The notes under the pieces: model-generated | Databases searched by the model: none | What the model saw: only the letters and a program-made list of their open reading frames with translations | What the model was told of the DNA's origin: nothing | Translations under genes and position numbers: made by a program | Shown here: piece after piece, positions 33,484 to 43,607 of the stretch | How positions within the stretch are numbered: position 1 is the stretch's first letter | How the letters are laid out: each line of letters opens with the position of its first letter | Source of the DNA: Roseiarcus sp049514155 | GTDB taxonomy: Bacteria > Pseudomonadota > Alphaproteobacteria > Rhizobiales > Beijerinckiaceae | Direction of reading: 5' to 3' | DNA: 44,741 bases | Assembly (NCBI RefSeq): GCF_049514155.1 | Contig: NZ_JBEKVH010000011.1 | Span: 1-44,741 of the forward strand

Positions 33484-34294
33484 CGCTTCGCGCCGATCCC
33501 GGCGGCGCGAGCGTCGGGGCTGGTCCTGCTACAGGCAGAGCGGCCTGCGATTCGTCCTTGAGCCCGACCCCGGTCAGCCTCAGCCGTCGCGCTTCGCGAC
33601 ACAGATGGACGAGGCGGCGCGCCGCTTCGGCGTAGGGCAGGCCTTCGGGGCGGATGTTGGAGAGGCAGTTGCGTTCGGCGTCGCTGCGGCCGAGGCGCGG
33701 CGCCCAGGTCAGATAGACGCCGAGGCTATCGGGCGTGGTGAGGCCCGGCCGCTCGCCGATCAGCATCGCGACCAGCGCCGCGCCCAACCCAGCGCCGATC
33801 TCGTCTCCGATCGCCACCCGTCCGCGTTCGACGATCGCCGCCGGGCCGACCCGCCAGCCCTCGGCGACGAGCGCCGGCAGCGCCGCTTCGATCAGCGGCG
33901 GGGCGTGCGTCGTCGTCGCGCGCGCCGACAGGCCGTCCGCAAGCACAAAGACGAGATCGAACCCCTTCGCCGCCGCCGCCAGCCGCGCGCGCGAGGCGTC
34001 GTCGAGCGCGCGGCCGAGATCGGGCCGGGCGAGATAGGCGGTCCGATCGTCGGCGCGGCTCTTCAGCCGCAGCGGCTTCAAACCGTGCGCCGCGATCGCT
34101 GCTTCGAGGCCGTCGGCGTCGAACGGCGCCTCCACCGCATCGCGAGCGCGCGCATGCGCGGCCTGGAAGGCGAGCGTCTCGCGCGTCGTCGTCGCCGCGC
34201 CGGCCCGCTGAAGACCGATGCGCGCCGGCGTGACGGCGCGCAGCCTCGCCCACAGGCGGTCGAGTTCGCTCGCAACGACCGGCGGCGTCGCCAT
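33479..34294 (-). CDS. eutC: EutC, ethanolamine ammonia-lyase small subunit
   Basis: The small subunit binds adenosylcobalamin jointly with EutB and forms the heterododecamer that converts ethanolamine to acetaldehyde and ammonia. The 271-residue protein contains ARIGLQRAGAATTTRETLAFQAAHARARDAV, the typical N-terminal block. It also has DLVFVLADGLSARATTTHAPPLIEAALP, GRVAIGDEIGAGLGAALVAMLIGERPGLTTPDSLGVYLTW and RNCLSNIRPEGLPYAEAARRLVHLC. The ATG lies two bases after the eutB stop. No reactivase eutA, transporter or shell genes are in view. Confidence 0.95.
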   Translation of the reverse strand: MATPPVVASELDRLWARLRAVTPARIGLQRAGAATTTRETLAFQAAHARARDAVEAPFDADGLEAAIAAHGLKPLRLKSRADDRTAYLARPDLGRALDDASRARLAAAAKGFDLVFVLADGLSARATTTHAPPLIEAALPALVAEGWRVGPAAIVERGRVAIGDEIGAGLGAALVAMLIGERPGLTTPDSLGVYLTWAPRLGRSDAERNCLSNIRPEGLPYAEAARRLVHLCREARRLRLTGVGLKDESQAALPVAGPAPTLAPPGSARSA

Positions 34295-34296
34295 CG

Positions 34297-35676
34297 TCAA
34301 GCCCCCGCCAGCAGCGGCGCGATCTGCGCCGGCAGCGCGCCCGGCCGCACGCGGCCTTTCGCGTCGCTCAGCCCCATGCCCTTGAGCCAGTCGGCGAATT
34401 CGGGCGCCGGCTTCAGTCCGAACAGCTCTCGCGCGGCGAGGACGTCGTGGAACGAGGTGCTCTGGTAATTGAGCATGACGTCGTCGGCCCCCGGCACCCC
34501 CATCACGTAGGTGACGCCCGCCGCGGCGAGCAGCAGCAGCAGGCAGTCCATGTCGTTCTGGTCGGCGTCGGCGTGGTTGGTGTAGCAGACGTCGCAGCCC
34601 ATCGGCAGGCCGAGCAGCTTGCCGCAGAAATGGTCCTCGAGCCCGGCGCGGACGATCTCGCGTCCGTCGTAGAGATATTCGGGGCCGATGAAGCCGACGA
34701 CCGAATTGACCAGCAGCGGCTTGAACGCGCGCGCGACGGCGTAGGCGCGCGCCTCCAGCGTCTGCTGGTCGCAGCCGTGATGCGCGCCCGCCGACAGCGC
34801 GCTGCCCTGGCCGGTCTCGAAATACATCACGTCGTCGCCGAGCGTTCCGCGCTTCAGCGACAGCGCCGCCTCGCGCGCCTCGCGCAGGTGCGCGAGCGTG
34901 AAGCCGAAGCTGGAATTGGTCGCTTGCGTGCCGCCGATCGACTGGAAGACGAGGTCGACCGGCGCGCTCGCTTCGATCAGGCCGATCGTCGTCGTGACGT
35001 GGGTCAGCACGCACGACTGGGTCGGGATGTCGAGCTTGAGCCGCACGTCGTCGATCAGCTCGAGCAGCTCGGCGCAGCGCTGCGGGCTGTCGCTCGCCGG
35101 ATTGATCCCAATCACCGCGTCGCCGCAGCCGAGCAGCAAGCCGTCGATCATGCTGGCGAGGATGCCTTTGGGATCGTCGGTCGGGTGGTTGGGCTGCAGC
35201 CGCGCCGACAGCCGTCCCTTGAGGCCGATGGTGTCGCGGAAACGCGTCACGACCTCGCGCTTGGCGGCGATCGCGATCAGGTCCTGGTTGCGGCAGAGCT
35301 TCGAGACGGCGGCGACCATCTCCGGCGTCAGGCCGGGCGACAGCGCCGCCAGCGCCGCGCCCGTCGCCGCGTCGGACAGCAGCCAGTCGCGCAATTCGCC
35401 GACGGTGAGGGAGGCGACCGGCGCCAGCGCGTCGCAATCGACCCCGTCGACGATGAGGCGGGTGACGTCGTCGTCTTCGTAGGGGACGATCGCCTCGCTG
35501 AGGAAGACTTTCAGCGGCAGGTCGGCGAGCGCGCTCTGCGCCGCGACCCGCTCGGCGGCGCTCTCAGCCGCGACGCCGGCGAGCGCGTCGCCCGACCGCT
35601 TCGGCGACGCTCTGGCCAGCAGGGTCTTGAGGTCGGGAAAGCCGTACCGCGTCCCGCCCAGCTTCGCCGAATACAC
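34297..35676 (-). CDS. eutB: EutB, ethanolamine ammonia-lyase large subunit
   Basis: EutB carries the active site of B12-dependent ethanolamine ammonia-lyase. The 459-residue protein has RLQPNHPTDDPKGILASMIDGLLLGCGDAVIGINPASDS, CVLTHVTTTIGLIE, VFQSIGGTQATNSSFGF, YFETGQGSALSAGAHHGCDQQTLEARAYAVARAF, VNSVVGFIGPEYLYDG, HFCGKLLGLPMGCDVCYTNHADADQNDMD and VMGVPGADDVMLNYQSTSFHD, all strongly conserved. With eutC it forms a two-gene operon without microcompartment genes, the simple form found in many soil bacteria that use ethanolamine as a nitrogen source. No cobalamin riboswitch is recognisable upstream. Confidence 0.96.
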   Translation of the reverse strand: MYSAKLGGTRYGFPDLKTLLARASPKRSGDALAGVAAESAAERVAAQSALADLPLKVFLSEAIVPYEDDDVTRLIVDGVDCDALAPVASLTVGELRDWLLSDAATGAALAALSPGLTPEMVAAVSKLCRNQDLIAIAAKREVVTRFRDTIGLKGRLSARLQPNHPTDDPKGILASMIDGLLLGCGDAVIGINPASDSPQRCAELLELIDDVRLKLDIPTQSCVLTHVTTTIGLIEASAPVDLVFQSIGGTQATNSSFGFTLAHLREAREAALSLKRGTLGDDVMYFETGQGSALSAGAHHGCDQQTLEARAYAVARAFKPLLVNSVVGFIGPEYLYDGREIVRAGLEDHFCGKLLGLPMGCDVCYTNHADADQNDMDCLLLLLAAAGVTYVMGVPGADDVMLNYQSTSFHDVLAARELFGLKPAPEFADWLKGMGLSDAKGRVRPGALPAQIAPLLAGA

Positions 35677-35836
35677 CCGCGCTTGCTCCTCGCCGCCAAC
35701 AGCGAAACCCTAGCCCCATCGGCGCGGAGGTCAAAGAGCGGCAGGCTTAGCCAGCGGGCGTGGGTTTCGCGCCCGTTCGCCTCCGCCGCCACGGCGGAAT
35801 GCGACCGCTCACAACGAGCGGGCTGGCGCGCCTCGC

Positions 35837-35887
35837 TCAATTATCCAGGAAGCTCCTCAGCTTCCGGCTGCGGCTCGGGTGCTTGAT
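35837..35887 (-). repeat. Displaced second copy of the rpoD 3' end
   Basis: These 51 bp read ATC followed by 15 codons for KHPSRSRKLRSFLDN and TGA. They duplicate the last 15 residues and stop of rpoD, 80 bp beyond the real rpoD end. Eleven of 15 codons differ synonymously from the copy in use (for example AAG/AAA, CAC/CAT, CGG/AGA, TTC/TTT); the TGA is shared. In the 16 sense codons, 14 end in G or C here against 8 in the in-frame copy. It is not in frame with rpoD. Confidence 0.9.
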
Positions 35888-35906
35888 CCCCGGGTCAAGC
35901 TCGGGG
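35888..35906. repeat. Small palindromic element between the two rpoD ends
   Basis: CCCCGGG-TCAAG-CTCGGGG: seven-base arms with one G-T wobble around a TCAAG loop. Loop and flanks (CCGGGTCAAGC) match the hairpin at 894-916 near hisF, so it probably belongs to the same repeat family. Confidence 0.65.
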
Positions 35907-35916
35907 ACTAACGGCT

Positions 35917-37989
<2,073 letters not shown>

Positions 37990-38072
37990 TTCGGCCTCTC
38001 CTAAACCGCGCGCCGACGCGCCCGTATCATGTTTGCCGACCGCCAGCACGAGGGATCGGCCCCAGCGCAGCT

Positions 38073-39986
38073 CTAGAGCGGCGGCGAACCGCGTCCCGAG
38101 AGGCTGCCGAAGCCCTCAATCGCCGCCTCGGCGTTCGCCAAATCGGCCAGATTCGCTTTGATGTCCCGCAGTCTCGCCAGGTTCTGCTCGGTCGGATCGG
38201 CGGCGAGCGCCTGTTCAGCCAACTTCAGCTCCCTATTTAACGCCCCCGAACTCCGTTGCAAGGCCAGAGTCTGGCGCAAAACGTGTTCGGCGTCCGAGAC
38301 TTCCGCCCCGGGACCGACGCACCACCAATTGGCCGTGCCGGCGGCCTGCGACAGGATGTGCTCGCGACTCTCGGCCAACCCCGCCGCTGCGAGCGCCGCG
38401 GCCAGCGCCTCTGCCCCGGCGAAGGCCTCCGCGGGCAGGGCGAGAAGCCGGTCGCGGAAGGCGGCGAGGGCGGGGCTCGCGAACGCGATGCCGGCCACCT
38501 CCTCGACGCGCTTTTCGAGCAGGCCGGGGTGGCAGACGAGGATCGCCAGAATGGCGATCTCGCGCGCCGCCTCGCGGGGCTTGGCGACCAGGCGGCGCGG
38601 CGCGGCCGGCAGCGCGGCGCCGGCGAGGCCGAGCCGCGGCCCGGGGTCCGGACGACCGAACCGTCCGCCGCGCGGGTAGCGCTCGCGCCGGCCGGCGCCG
38701 GCGGGGGCGGGCGCGCCGGCGCCGAGAAAATCGCCGAGCCGGCGCGCCATGTCGGCCGCGTAATGACGGCGAAGGGTGTCGTCGGCGATCTGGCCGACAA
38801 GTTCGCGCAGCCGCCGCTCGAGGCCGGCGCGTTTCTCCGGCGTGTCGAAAGCGTGGCCTTCTGTTTCGCGCGCGAACAGCAGCTCGGCGAGCGGCGCAGC
38901 GGCGCGAAGCGCCTCGGCGATCGCCGCCGCGCCGCCCGAACGGACGAGATCGTCGGGGTCCTGCCCCTCCGGCAGCATGGCGAAGCGCAGGCTCTTGCCC
39001 GGCCCGACCAGCGGCAGCGCGACGTCGACGGCCCGGTAGGCCGCCTTGCGTCCCGCCTTGTCGCCGTCGAAGCACAGGATCGGCTCGTCGGCGATCGTCC
39101 ACAGCAACGCGCATTGCTCGCTGGTCAGCGCGGTGCCGAGCGGCGCGACCGTGTGGGCGAAGCCCGCCTGGGTCATGGCGATGACGTCGACATAGCCCTC
39201 GACGACGATCACCGCGCCGCGCTCGTGCGCCGCCTTGCGGGCGCGGTGGTGGTTGTAGAGCAGCTCGCCTTTGTGAAAGAGTTCGCTCTCCGGCGAGTTG
39301 AGGTATTTCGCTTTCGCCGAAGGATCGAGCGCGCGACCGCCGAAGGCGACGAGCTTTCCGCCGCGGTCGTGGATCGGGAAGATCACCCGGTCGCGGAAGC
39401 GGTCGTAGGCGACGGCGACGTCGTCGCCGTGGGCGAGCAGTCCGGCGGCGATCATTTCCGCCAGGTCGACGCCTCGCGCCGCCAGCGCCTCGCGCAGGGC
39501 GAAACGGTCAGGCGCGGCGTAGCCGAGGCCGAACAGGCGCTGGGCGGCCGGATCGACGCCGCGATCGGAAAGATAGCCTCGCGCCTTGGCCCCGACCGGA
39601 GCGTTGAGCGTCGATTCGAAGATCTCGGCGGCGAGAACCAGCGCGTCGCGCAGGACGGCGCGGCGCTGGTCGCGCGCCTCGCCCTCGCGGCTCTTGGCCG
39701 GCATCGGCAGGCCCGCCATCGCCGCCACCTTCTCCACCGCCTCGGGAAAACCGAGCCCCTCGGTCTCCATCAGGAAGGTGAAGACGTCACCGTGCTTGCC
39801 GGACGAGAAGTCGTGGTAGAAGCCCTTCTGGTCGTTGACGAAAAACGACGGCGTCTTCTCGGCGTTGAACGGCGACAGGCCGGCCCATTCGCGCCCCGAC
39901 TTCCTCAGCTTCACCCGCGCGCCGACGACCTGCGACACCGGCACCCGGGCGCGGATTTCGTCGAGAAAATCGGTCGAGAACTTCAT
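38073..39986 (-). CDS. dnaG: DnaG, DNA primase
   Basis: DnaG lays RNA primers for replication. The 637-residue protein starts MKFSTDFLDEIRARV. Its zinc-ribbon fold is kept in outline (GLSPFNAEKTPSFFVNDQKGFYHDFSSGKHGDVFTF), but all four E. coli zinc ligands are replaced: S38, N41, D59 and S62. From memory this loss is common in Rhizobiales DnaG. The TOPRIM core is intact, with VVEGYVDVIAMTQAGF, ALTSEQCALLW and ILCFDGDKAGRKAAYRA. A poorly conserved Ala-rich C-terminal helicase-binding region follows. It lies directly upstream of rpoD, without rpsU. Confidence 0.95.
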   Translation of the reverse strand: MKFSTDFLDEIRARVPVSQVVGARVKLRKSGREWAGLSPFNAEKTPSFFVNDQKGFYHDFSSGKHGDVFTFLMETEGLGFPEAVEKVAAMAGLPMPAKSREGEARDQRRAVLRDALVLAAEIFESTLNAPVGAKARGYLSDRGVDPAAQRLFGLGYAAPDRFALREALAARGVDLAEMIAAGLLAHGDDVAVAYDRFRDRVIFPIHDRGGKLVAFGGRALDPSAKAKYLNSPESELFHKGELLYNHHRARKAAHERGAVIVVEGYVDVIAMTQAGFAHTVAPLGTALTSEQCALLWTIADEPILCFDGDKAGRKAAYRAVDVALPLVGPGKSLRFAMLPEGQDPDDLVRSGGAAAIAEALRAAAPLAELLFARETEGHAFDTPEKRAGLERRLRELVGQIADDTLRRHYAADMARRLGDFLGAGAPAPAGAGRRERYPRGGRFGRPDPGPRLGLAGAALPAAPRRLVAKPREAAREIAILAILVCHPGLLEKRVEEVAGIAFASPALAAFRDRLLALPAEAFAGAEALAAALAAAGLAESREHILSQAAGTANWWCVGPGAEVSDAEHVLRQTLALQRSSGALNRELKLAEQALAADPTEQNLARLRDIKANLADLANAEAAIEGFGSLSGRGSPPL

Positions 39987-40026
39987 GCCGATCCCGAGAT
40001 TGGCGCGCCGAGGCGGATTGGCAAGG

Positions 40027-40046
40027 CGGGGAGACGTTTCTCCCCG
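40027..40046. repeat. 8-bp stem hairpin between the EAL gene and dnaG
   Basis: CGGGGAGA (40027-40034) pairs with TCTCCCCG (40039-40046) around CGTT, in the 98-bp gap upstream of dnaG. On the plus strand it is followed by GTTTT, so it has terminator polarity against the flanking genes, which are both on the minus strand. Function unclear. Confidence 0.5.
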
Positions 40047-40084
40047 GTTTTCACAAGCTGCGCCCCTCGCAGCGCCGCCTTAAG

Positions 40085-43012
40085 CTACAGCGCTTCGGCG
40101 CCCATCAATTTGCGCGCCGAGGCCGCGCTCATCGGCTCGCCGAAGGCGTACCCTTGAGCGAATTCGCAGCCGAGCTGCGACAACTCGACCGCATCCGATT
40201 CGGTCTCCGCCCCCTCGGTGATGACGTCCATGCCGAGATCATGGGCCATGGCGATCACCGAGCGCAGGATTGCCGGCCGCCCGCCGGCGCCGTTGGGCCT
40301 CACCAGCGACGGATCGACCTTCAGGGTGTCGAAGCGATAGCGCTGCAGGTGGCTGAGCGAGGTGAAGCCGGCGCCGAAATCGTCGAGCGCCAGGCCGGCG
40401 CCGAGCTCGCGCACGCGGCGCAGCAGCTGCAGCGCGTATTCGGGGTTCTCCATCACCAGCGCCTCGGCGAGTTCGAGCTTCAGCGTGCCGCGCAGCACGT
40501 AGTGGCGGTTGAGCGCGGTGCGTACGTCGCTGAGCAGGTCGTGGGCGAGCAGCTGGCGCGCCGACACGTTGATGCTGGCGAAGATCGGCGGCGTGACTTC
40601 GAGCGCCTTCTGCCAGGCGGCGAGTTCGCGCGCCGTCGTCTCGATGGCGAAGACGCCGATTTCGACCAGGGCGTCGTTGGCGTCGGCGAGCGAATAGAAA
40701 TCGGCCGGCCCGAGCAGGCCCAATCGCGGATGGCGCCAGCGCGGCAGCGCCTCGAAGCCGGCGACGGTGCGGTCCTCGAGCCGCACGATCGGCTGGAACA
40801 TCACGTTGATCTGGCCGCGGTCGAGCGCGTGGCGCAGATCGTGGGCGAGCGACTGCCGGTCCGAGCGCGTCGCCCGCATGCGCACGGCGAAGGTCTCGGC
40901 GCAGTCGCCGCCCGCCTTCTTGGCGTTGGCGAGCGCGACCTCGGCGTCAGCGAGTAGGTCGGCGCCCTTCTTGTGCAGGACGGGATCGAAGGCGACGACG
41001 CCGATCGACACCGTCAGCGCGACCTCGCGGTCGCCGAAGCTGATCGGCGACGCCATCATCCCCTTGAGCGAAGCGACGAAGCGTTCGAGCTCGGCGTCGA
41101 TGTCGTCGAACAGGACGATGACGCCGAACTGGTCGCCGCCGATGCGCGCCAGGGTGTCGCCCGGCTTGAGCTCGCGGCCGAGCCGACGCGCCACGGCGAG
41201 CAGCGCCGAATCGCCAAACGCCATGCCGAGCGCGTCGTTGACCTCCTTGAAGCGGTCGACGTCGATCGCCAGCGCCGCCGGGGTCGGCGCGCCGGACCGC
41301 CCCGCCTGGACGATCGCCGCCCCCAGCCGGTCGAGGAACAATTCGCGATTGGGCAGGCCGGTGAGATTGTCGTGGATCGCGTCGTGAAGGATGCGCTCTT
41401 CCGCGGTCTTGATCTCGGTGACGTCGGACAGGGCGCCGATGACCCTGACCACCTCGCCGGCGGCGTTGACGACCGGGCGCGCCTTGAGGGTGAAGCTGTG
41501 ATAGCGGCTGTCGGCGCCGCGCAGCCGGATATCGTGGCCGATGCGGCCCGAGCGCTGCTGCAGCACGCCTTCGAGCGCCGCCGAAAAGCGGTCGCGATCG
41601 AGCGGATGGAGAATATCGAGCCAAGTCGCGGCGGGCCCTTCCAGCGAGCCGCGCTTGAGGCCGAGCTGGGACTCGATCTCGCCGCTGACGTAGATCTGGT
41701 CGGCGGGCACGTTCCAGTCGAAGATCGCGTCGCCGCAGCCGGTCATCGCCAGCGCGCGGCGCTCGGCGTCGGCGCCGCTCGGCCCCGCCGCGCCGGTATT
41801 GGCGAAGGCGCTCTGCATGATGGTGAAGCCGATCAGCATGACGATCAGCACCAGACCGCCGATCAGTCCCGGCGCCGTGATGTCGTTGGTCAGCCCGCCG
41901 AGCGCCGCCGCGCCGGCGGCGACCACCCAGACGACCAGCAGGAACCACGTCGGGATCAGCATCACCGCGCGGTCCGAGCCGCGCGCCGCCATCGACAGAA
42001 TGAGCAGGAAGCCGATCGCCGTCACGGTGGCGATCGAAATGCGCGCGACGCCGGCGGCGACCGGCGCGTTGTAGATCGACAGGCCGACCACCGCCGCCAT
42101 CACCAGCAGCCAGACCAGGCCGATGTGGAGGAAGCGGACGTGCCAGCGGCGCAGGTTGAGATAGGCGAACAGAAAGATGATCAGCGTCGCGCCGATCGTC
42201 GCCTCGACCCCGGCGCGCCACACCCGCTCGGCTTCGTCCTCGAAGCCGAAGATCTTTCGCCAGAAGCCGAAGTCGATGCAGACATAGGCGAACACCGACC
42301 AGGCGAGCGCTGCGGCGGCGGGGAAGACCAGCGCCCCGCGGACGACGAAGACGATGGTCAGGAACAGCGCCAGCAGGCCGGCGACGCCGATCAGGATGCC
42401 TTGGTAGAGCGTCAGGCTCGCGCCCTTGTCCTTGAATGCGTCGGGCTCCCACAGATAGAGCTGCGGCAGCGACGACGTACGCAGCTCGGCGACATAGGTG
42501 ACGGTCGCGCCGGGATCGAGGGTGACGCGGAACACATCGGCGTCGAGCTGGTCTTCGCGCTCGGGCGGGCTGCCCTGACTGGCGGTGATGGCGGTGATTC
42601 GCGACGAGCCGAGGTCGGGCCATACCACGCCCGAGCCGACGAAGCGGAAATGCGGGGCGACGACGAGGCGGGTGAGCTGCTCGTCGGAATCGTTGGTCAG
42701 GGCGAAGACGATCCACGACGGCTGCGCGCCCGCCTCCAGCGCGCTGACCTCGATGCGGCGGACGATGCCGTCGGCGCCGGGCGCGGTCGACACCTGGATG
42801 CGGTCGCCCTGGGCGCCGTAATGCTCGACCGCGTTGGTCAGGTCGATCGCGTCGGCCTCGACCGGCACGCGCACCGACTGCACCGCCTGCGCCGCCCCGA
42901 TTCCGAGGCCGAGCCAAGCGAGCGCCGCCATCAGCGCCAGCGCGCGGCGCGACCGGCGACCCGTCGTGGGCCGCGACAGGGCGGTCCGAGAGCGCGCTAG
43001 GACCTCAATCAA
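40085..43012 (-). CDS. Membrane c-di-GMP protein: 7TM sensor - PAS - GGDEF(degenerate) - EAL
   Basis: A 975-residue sensor. A signal anchor (ALALMAALAWLGLGIGAAQA) leads to a periplasmic beta-rich domain (about 45-195), then a bundle of about seven to eight membrane helices (about 205-425, 7TMR-DISM-like). A PAS domain (about 440-560, ending VRVIGALSDVTEIK) follows, then GGDEF and EAL domains. The GGDEF loop is GGDQF at 625-629, so cyclase activity is doubtful. The EAL domain has E754 (FEALPRW), INVSARQL, LELAEAL, LDDFGAGFTSLSHL, DTLKVDPSLV, ITEGAETE and QGYAFGEP, so phosphodiesterase activity is plausible. The TTG at 43012 overlaps the GNAT stop by 8 bp; the exact start is uncertain. Confidence 0.9.
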   Translation of the reverse strand: MIEVLARSRTALSRPTTGRRSRRALALMAALAWLGLGIGAAQAVQSVRVPVEADAIDLTNAVEHYGAQGDRIQVSTAPGADGIVRRIEVSALEAGAQPSWIVFALTNDSDEQLTRLVVAPHFRFVGSGVVWPDLGSSRITAITASQGSPPEREDQLDADVFRVTLDPGATVTYVAELRTSSLPQLYLWEPDAFKDKGASLTLYQGILIGVAGLLALFLTIVFVVRGALVFPAAAALAWSVFAYVCIDFGFWRKIFGFEDEAERVWRAGVEATIGATLIIFLFAYLNLRRWHVRFLHIGLVWLLVMAAVVGLSIYNAPVAAGVARISIATVTAIGFLLILSMAARGSDRAVMLIPTWFLLVVWVVAAGAAALGGLTNDITAPGLIGGLVLIVMLIGFTIMQSAFANTGAAGPSGADAERRALAMTGCGDAIFDWNVPADQIYVSGEIESQLGLKRGSLEGPAATWLDILHPLDRDRFSAALEGVLQQRSGRIGHDIRLRGADSRYHSFTLKARPVVNAAGEVVRVIGALSDVTEIKTAEERILHDAIHDNLTGLPNRELFLDRLGAAIVQAGRSGAPTPAALAIDVDRFKEVNDALGMAFGDSALLAVARRLGRELKPGDTLARIGGDQFGVIVLFDDIDAELERFVASLKGMMASPISFGDREVALTVSIGVVAFDPVLHKKGADLLADAEVALANAKKAGGDCAETFAVRMRATRSDRQSLAHDLRHALDRGQINVMFQPIVRLEDRTVAGFEALPRWRHPRLGLLGPADFYSLADANDALVEIGVFAIETTARELAAWQKALEVTPPIFASINVSARQLLAHDLLSDVRTALNRHYVLRGTLKLELAEALVMENPEYALQLLRRVRELGAGLALDDFGAGFTSLSHLQRYRFDTLKVDPSLVRPNGAGGRPAILRSVIAMAHDLGMDVITEGAETESDAVELSQLGCEFAQGYAFGEPMSAASARKLMGAEAL

Positions 43013-43598
43013 GACGCTTGGCCTCGCCCTCGAGCAGCGCGAGCAGGATGTGGTCCCGCCAGGCGTCGTCGATCTTGAGATAGGCGCGCGCGAATCCTTC
43101 GCGCTGGAAGCCGTTGCGTTCGAGCAGGGCGATCGACGGCGCGTTGTCGGGAATGCAGGCCGCCTCGATGCGGTGCAGTCTGAGCGAGTCGAAGCCGAAG
43201 CGGGCCACGGCGGCGACGGCGCGGGTCATGCGGCCCTTGCCGGCGTGGGGGGCGCCCATCCAATAGCCGAGCGTCGCCGCCTGGGCGACGCCGCGGCGGA
43301 TGCCCCCGAGGGTCAAACCGCCGAGCAGCTCGTCCGAGGTCGAATCGAAGATCAGGAAGGCGAAGCTTTCGTCGCCGGCGATGTCTTCCGCCTGGCGGCG
43401 CAACCGGCGGCGAAACGCCGCCCGCGTCAGATCGTCGGACAGCCAGGTCGGCTCCCACGGCGTGAGAAAGGCGCGACTCTGCTCGCGCAGCCTCGCCCAC
43501 GCCGAATAGTCCGCGGCGATCGCCGGGCGCAGATAGAGCCCGTCGCCGCGCACCAGCGGTTGCGGGTCGGCCGATCTGGCGAGACCGAAGAGCGCCAT
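43005..43598 (-). CDS. RimJ/RimL-type GNAT N-acetyltransferase
   Basis: A 197-residue GNAT protein of the class that acetylates protein N-termini (RimJ-like). The N-terminal LYLRPAIAADYSAWARLREQSRAFLTPWEPTW is typical. The acetyl-CoA motif is LGYWMGAPHAGKGRMTRAVAAVARFGFDSL, with LHRIEAACIPDNAPSIALLERNGFQREGFARAYLKIDDAWRDHILLALL completing the fold. It lies 9 bp after the M16 peptidase gene and overlaps the sensor gene. From memory the order peptidase-GNAT-EAL recurs in Rhizobiales, which points to one transcript. Confidence 0.92.
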   Translation of the reverse strand: MALFGLARSADPQPLVRGDGLYLRPAIAADYSAWARLREQSRAFLTPWEPTWLSDDLTRAAFRRRLRRQAEDIAGDESFAFLIFDSTSDELLGGLTLGGIRRGVAQAATLGYWMGAPHAGKGRMTRAVAAVARFGFDSLRLHRIEAACIPDNAPSIALLERNGFQREGFARAYLKIDDAWRDHILLALLEGEAKRLD

Positions 43599-43607
43599 GT
43601 CCGCCCG

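Noticed and set aside
35677..35836. Cobalamin riboswitch upstream of eutB
   Set aside because: I found no B12-box-like conserved core in this stretch, only a 6-bp hairpin (35805-35821) and repeats of CCGCC. Nothing else supportable is there.
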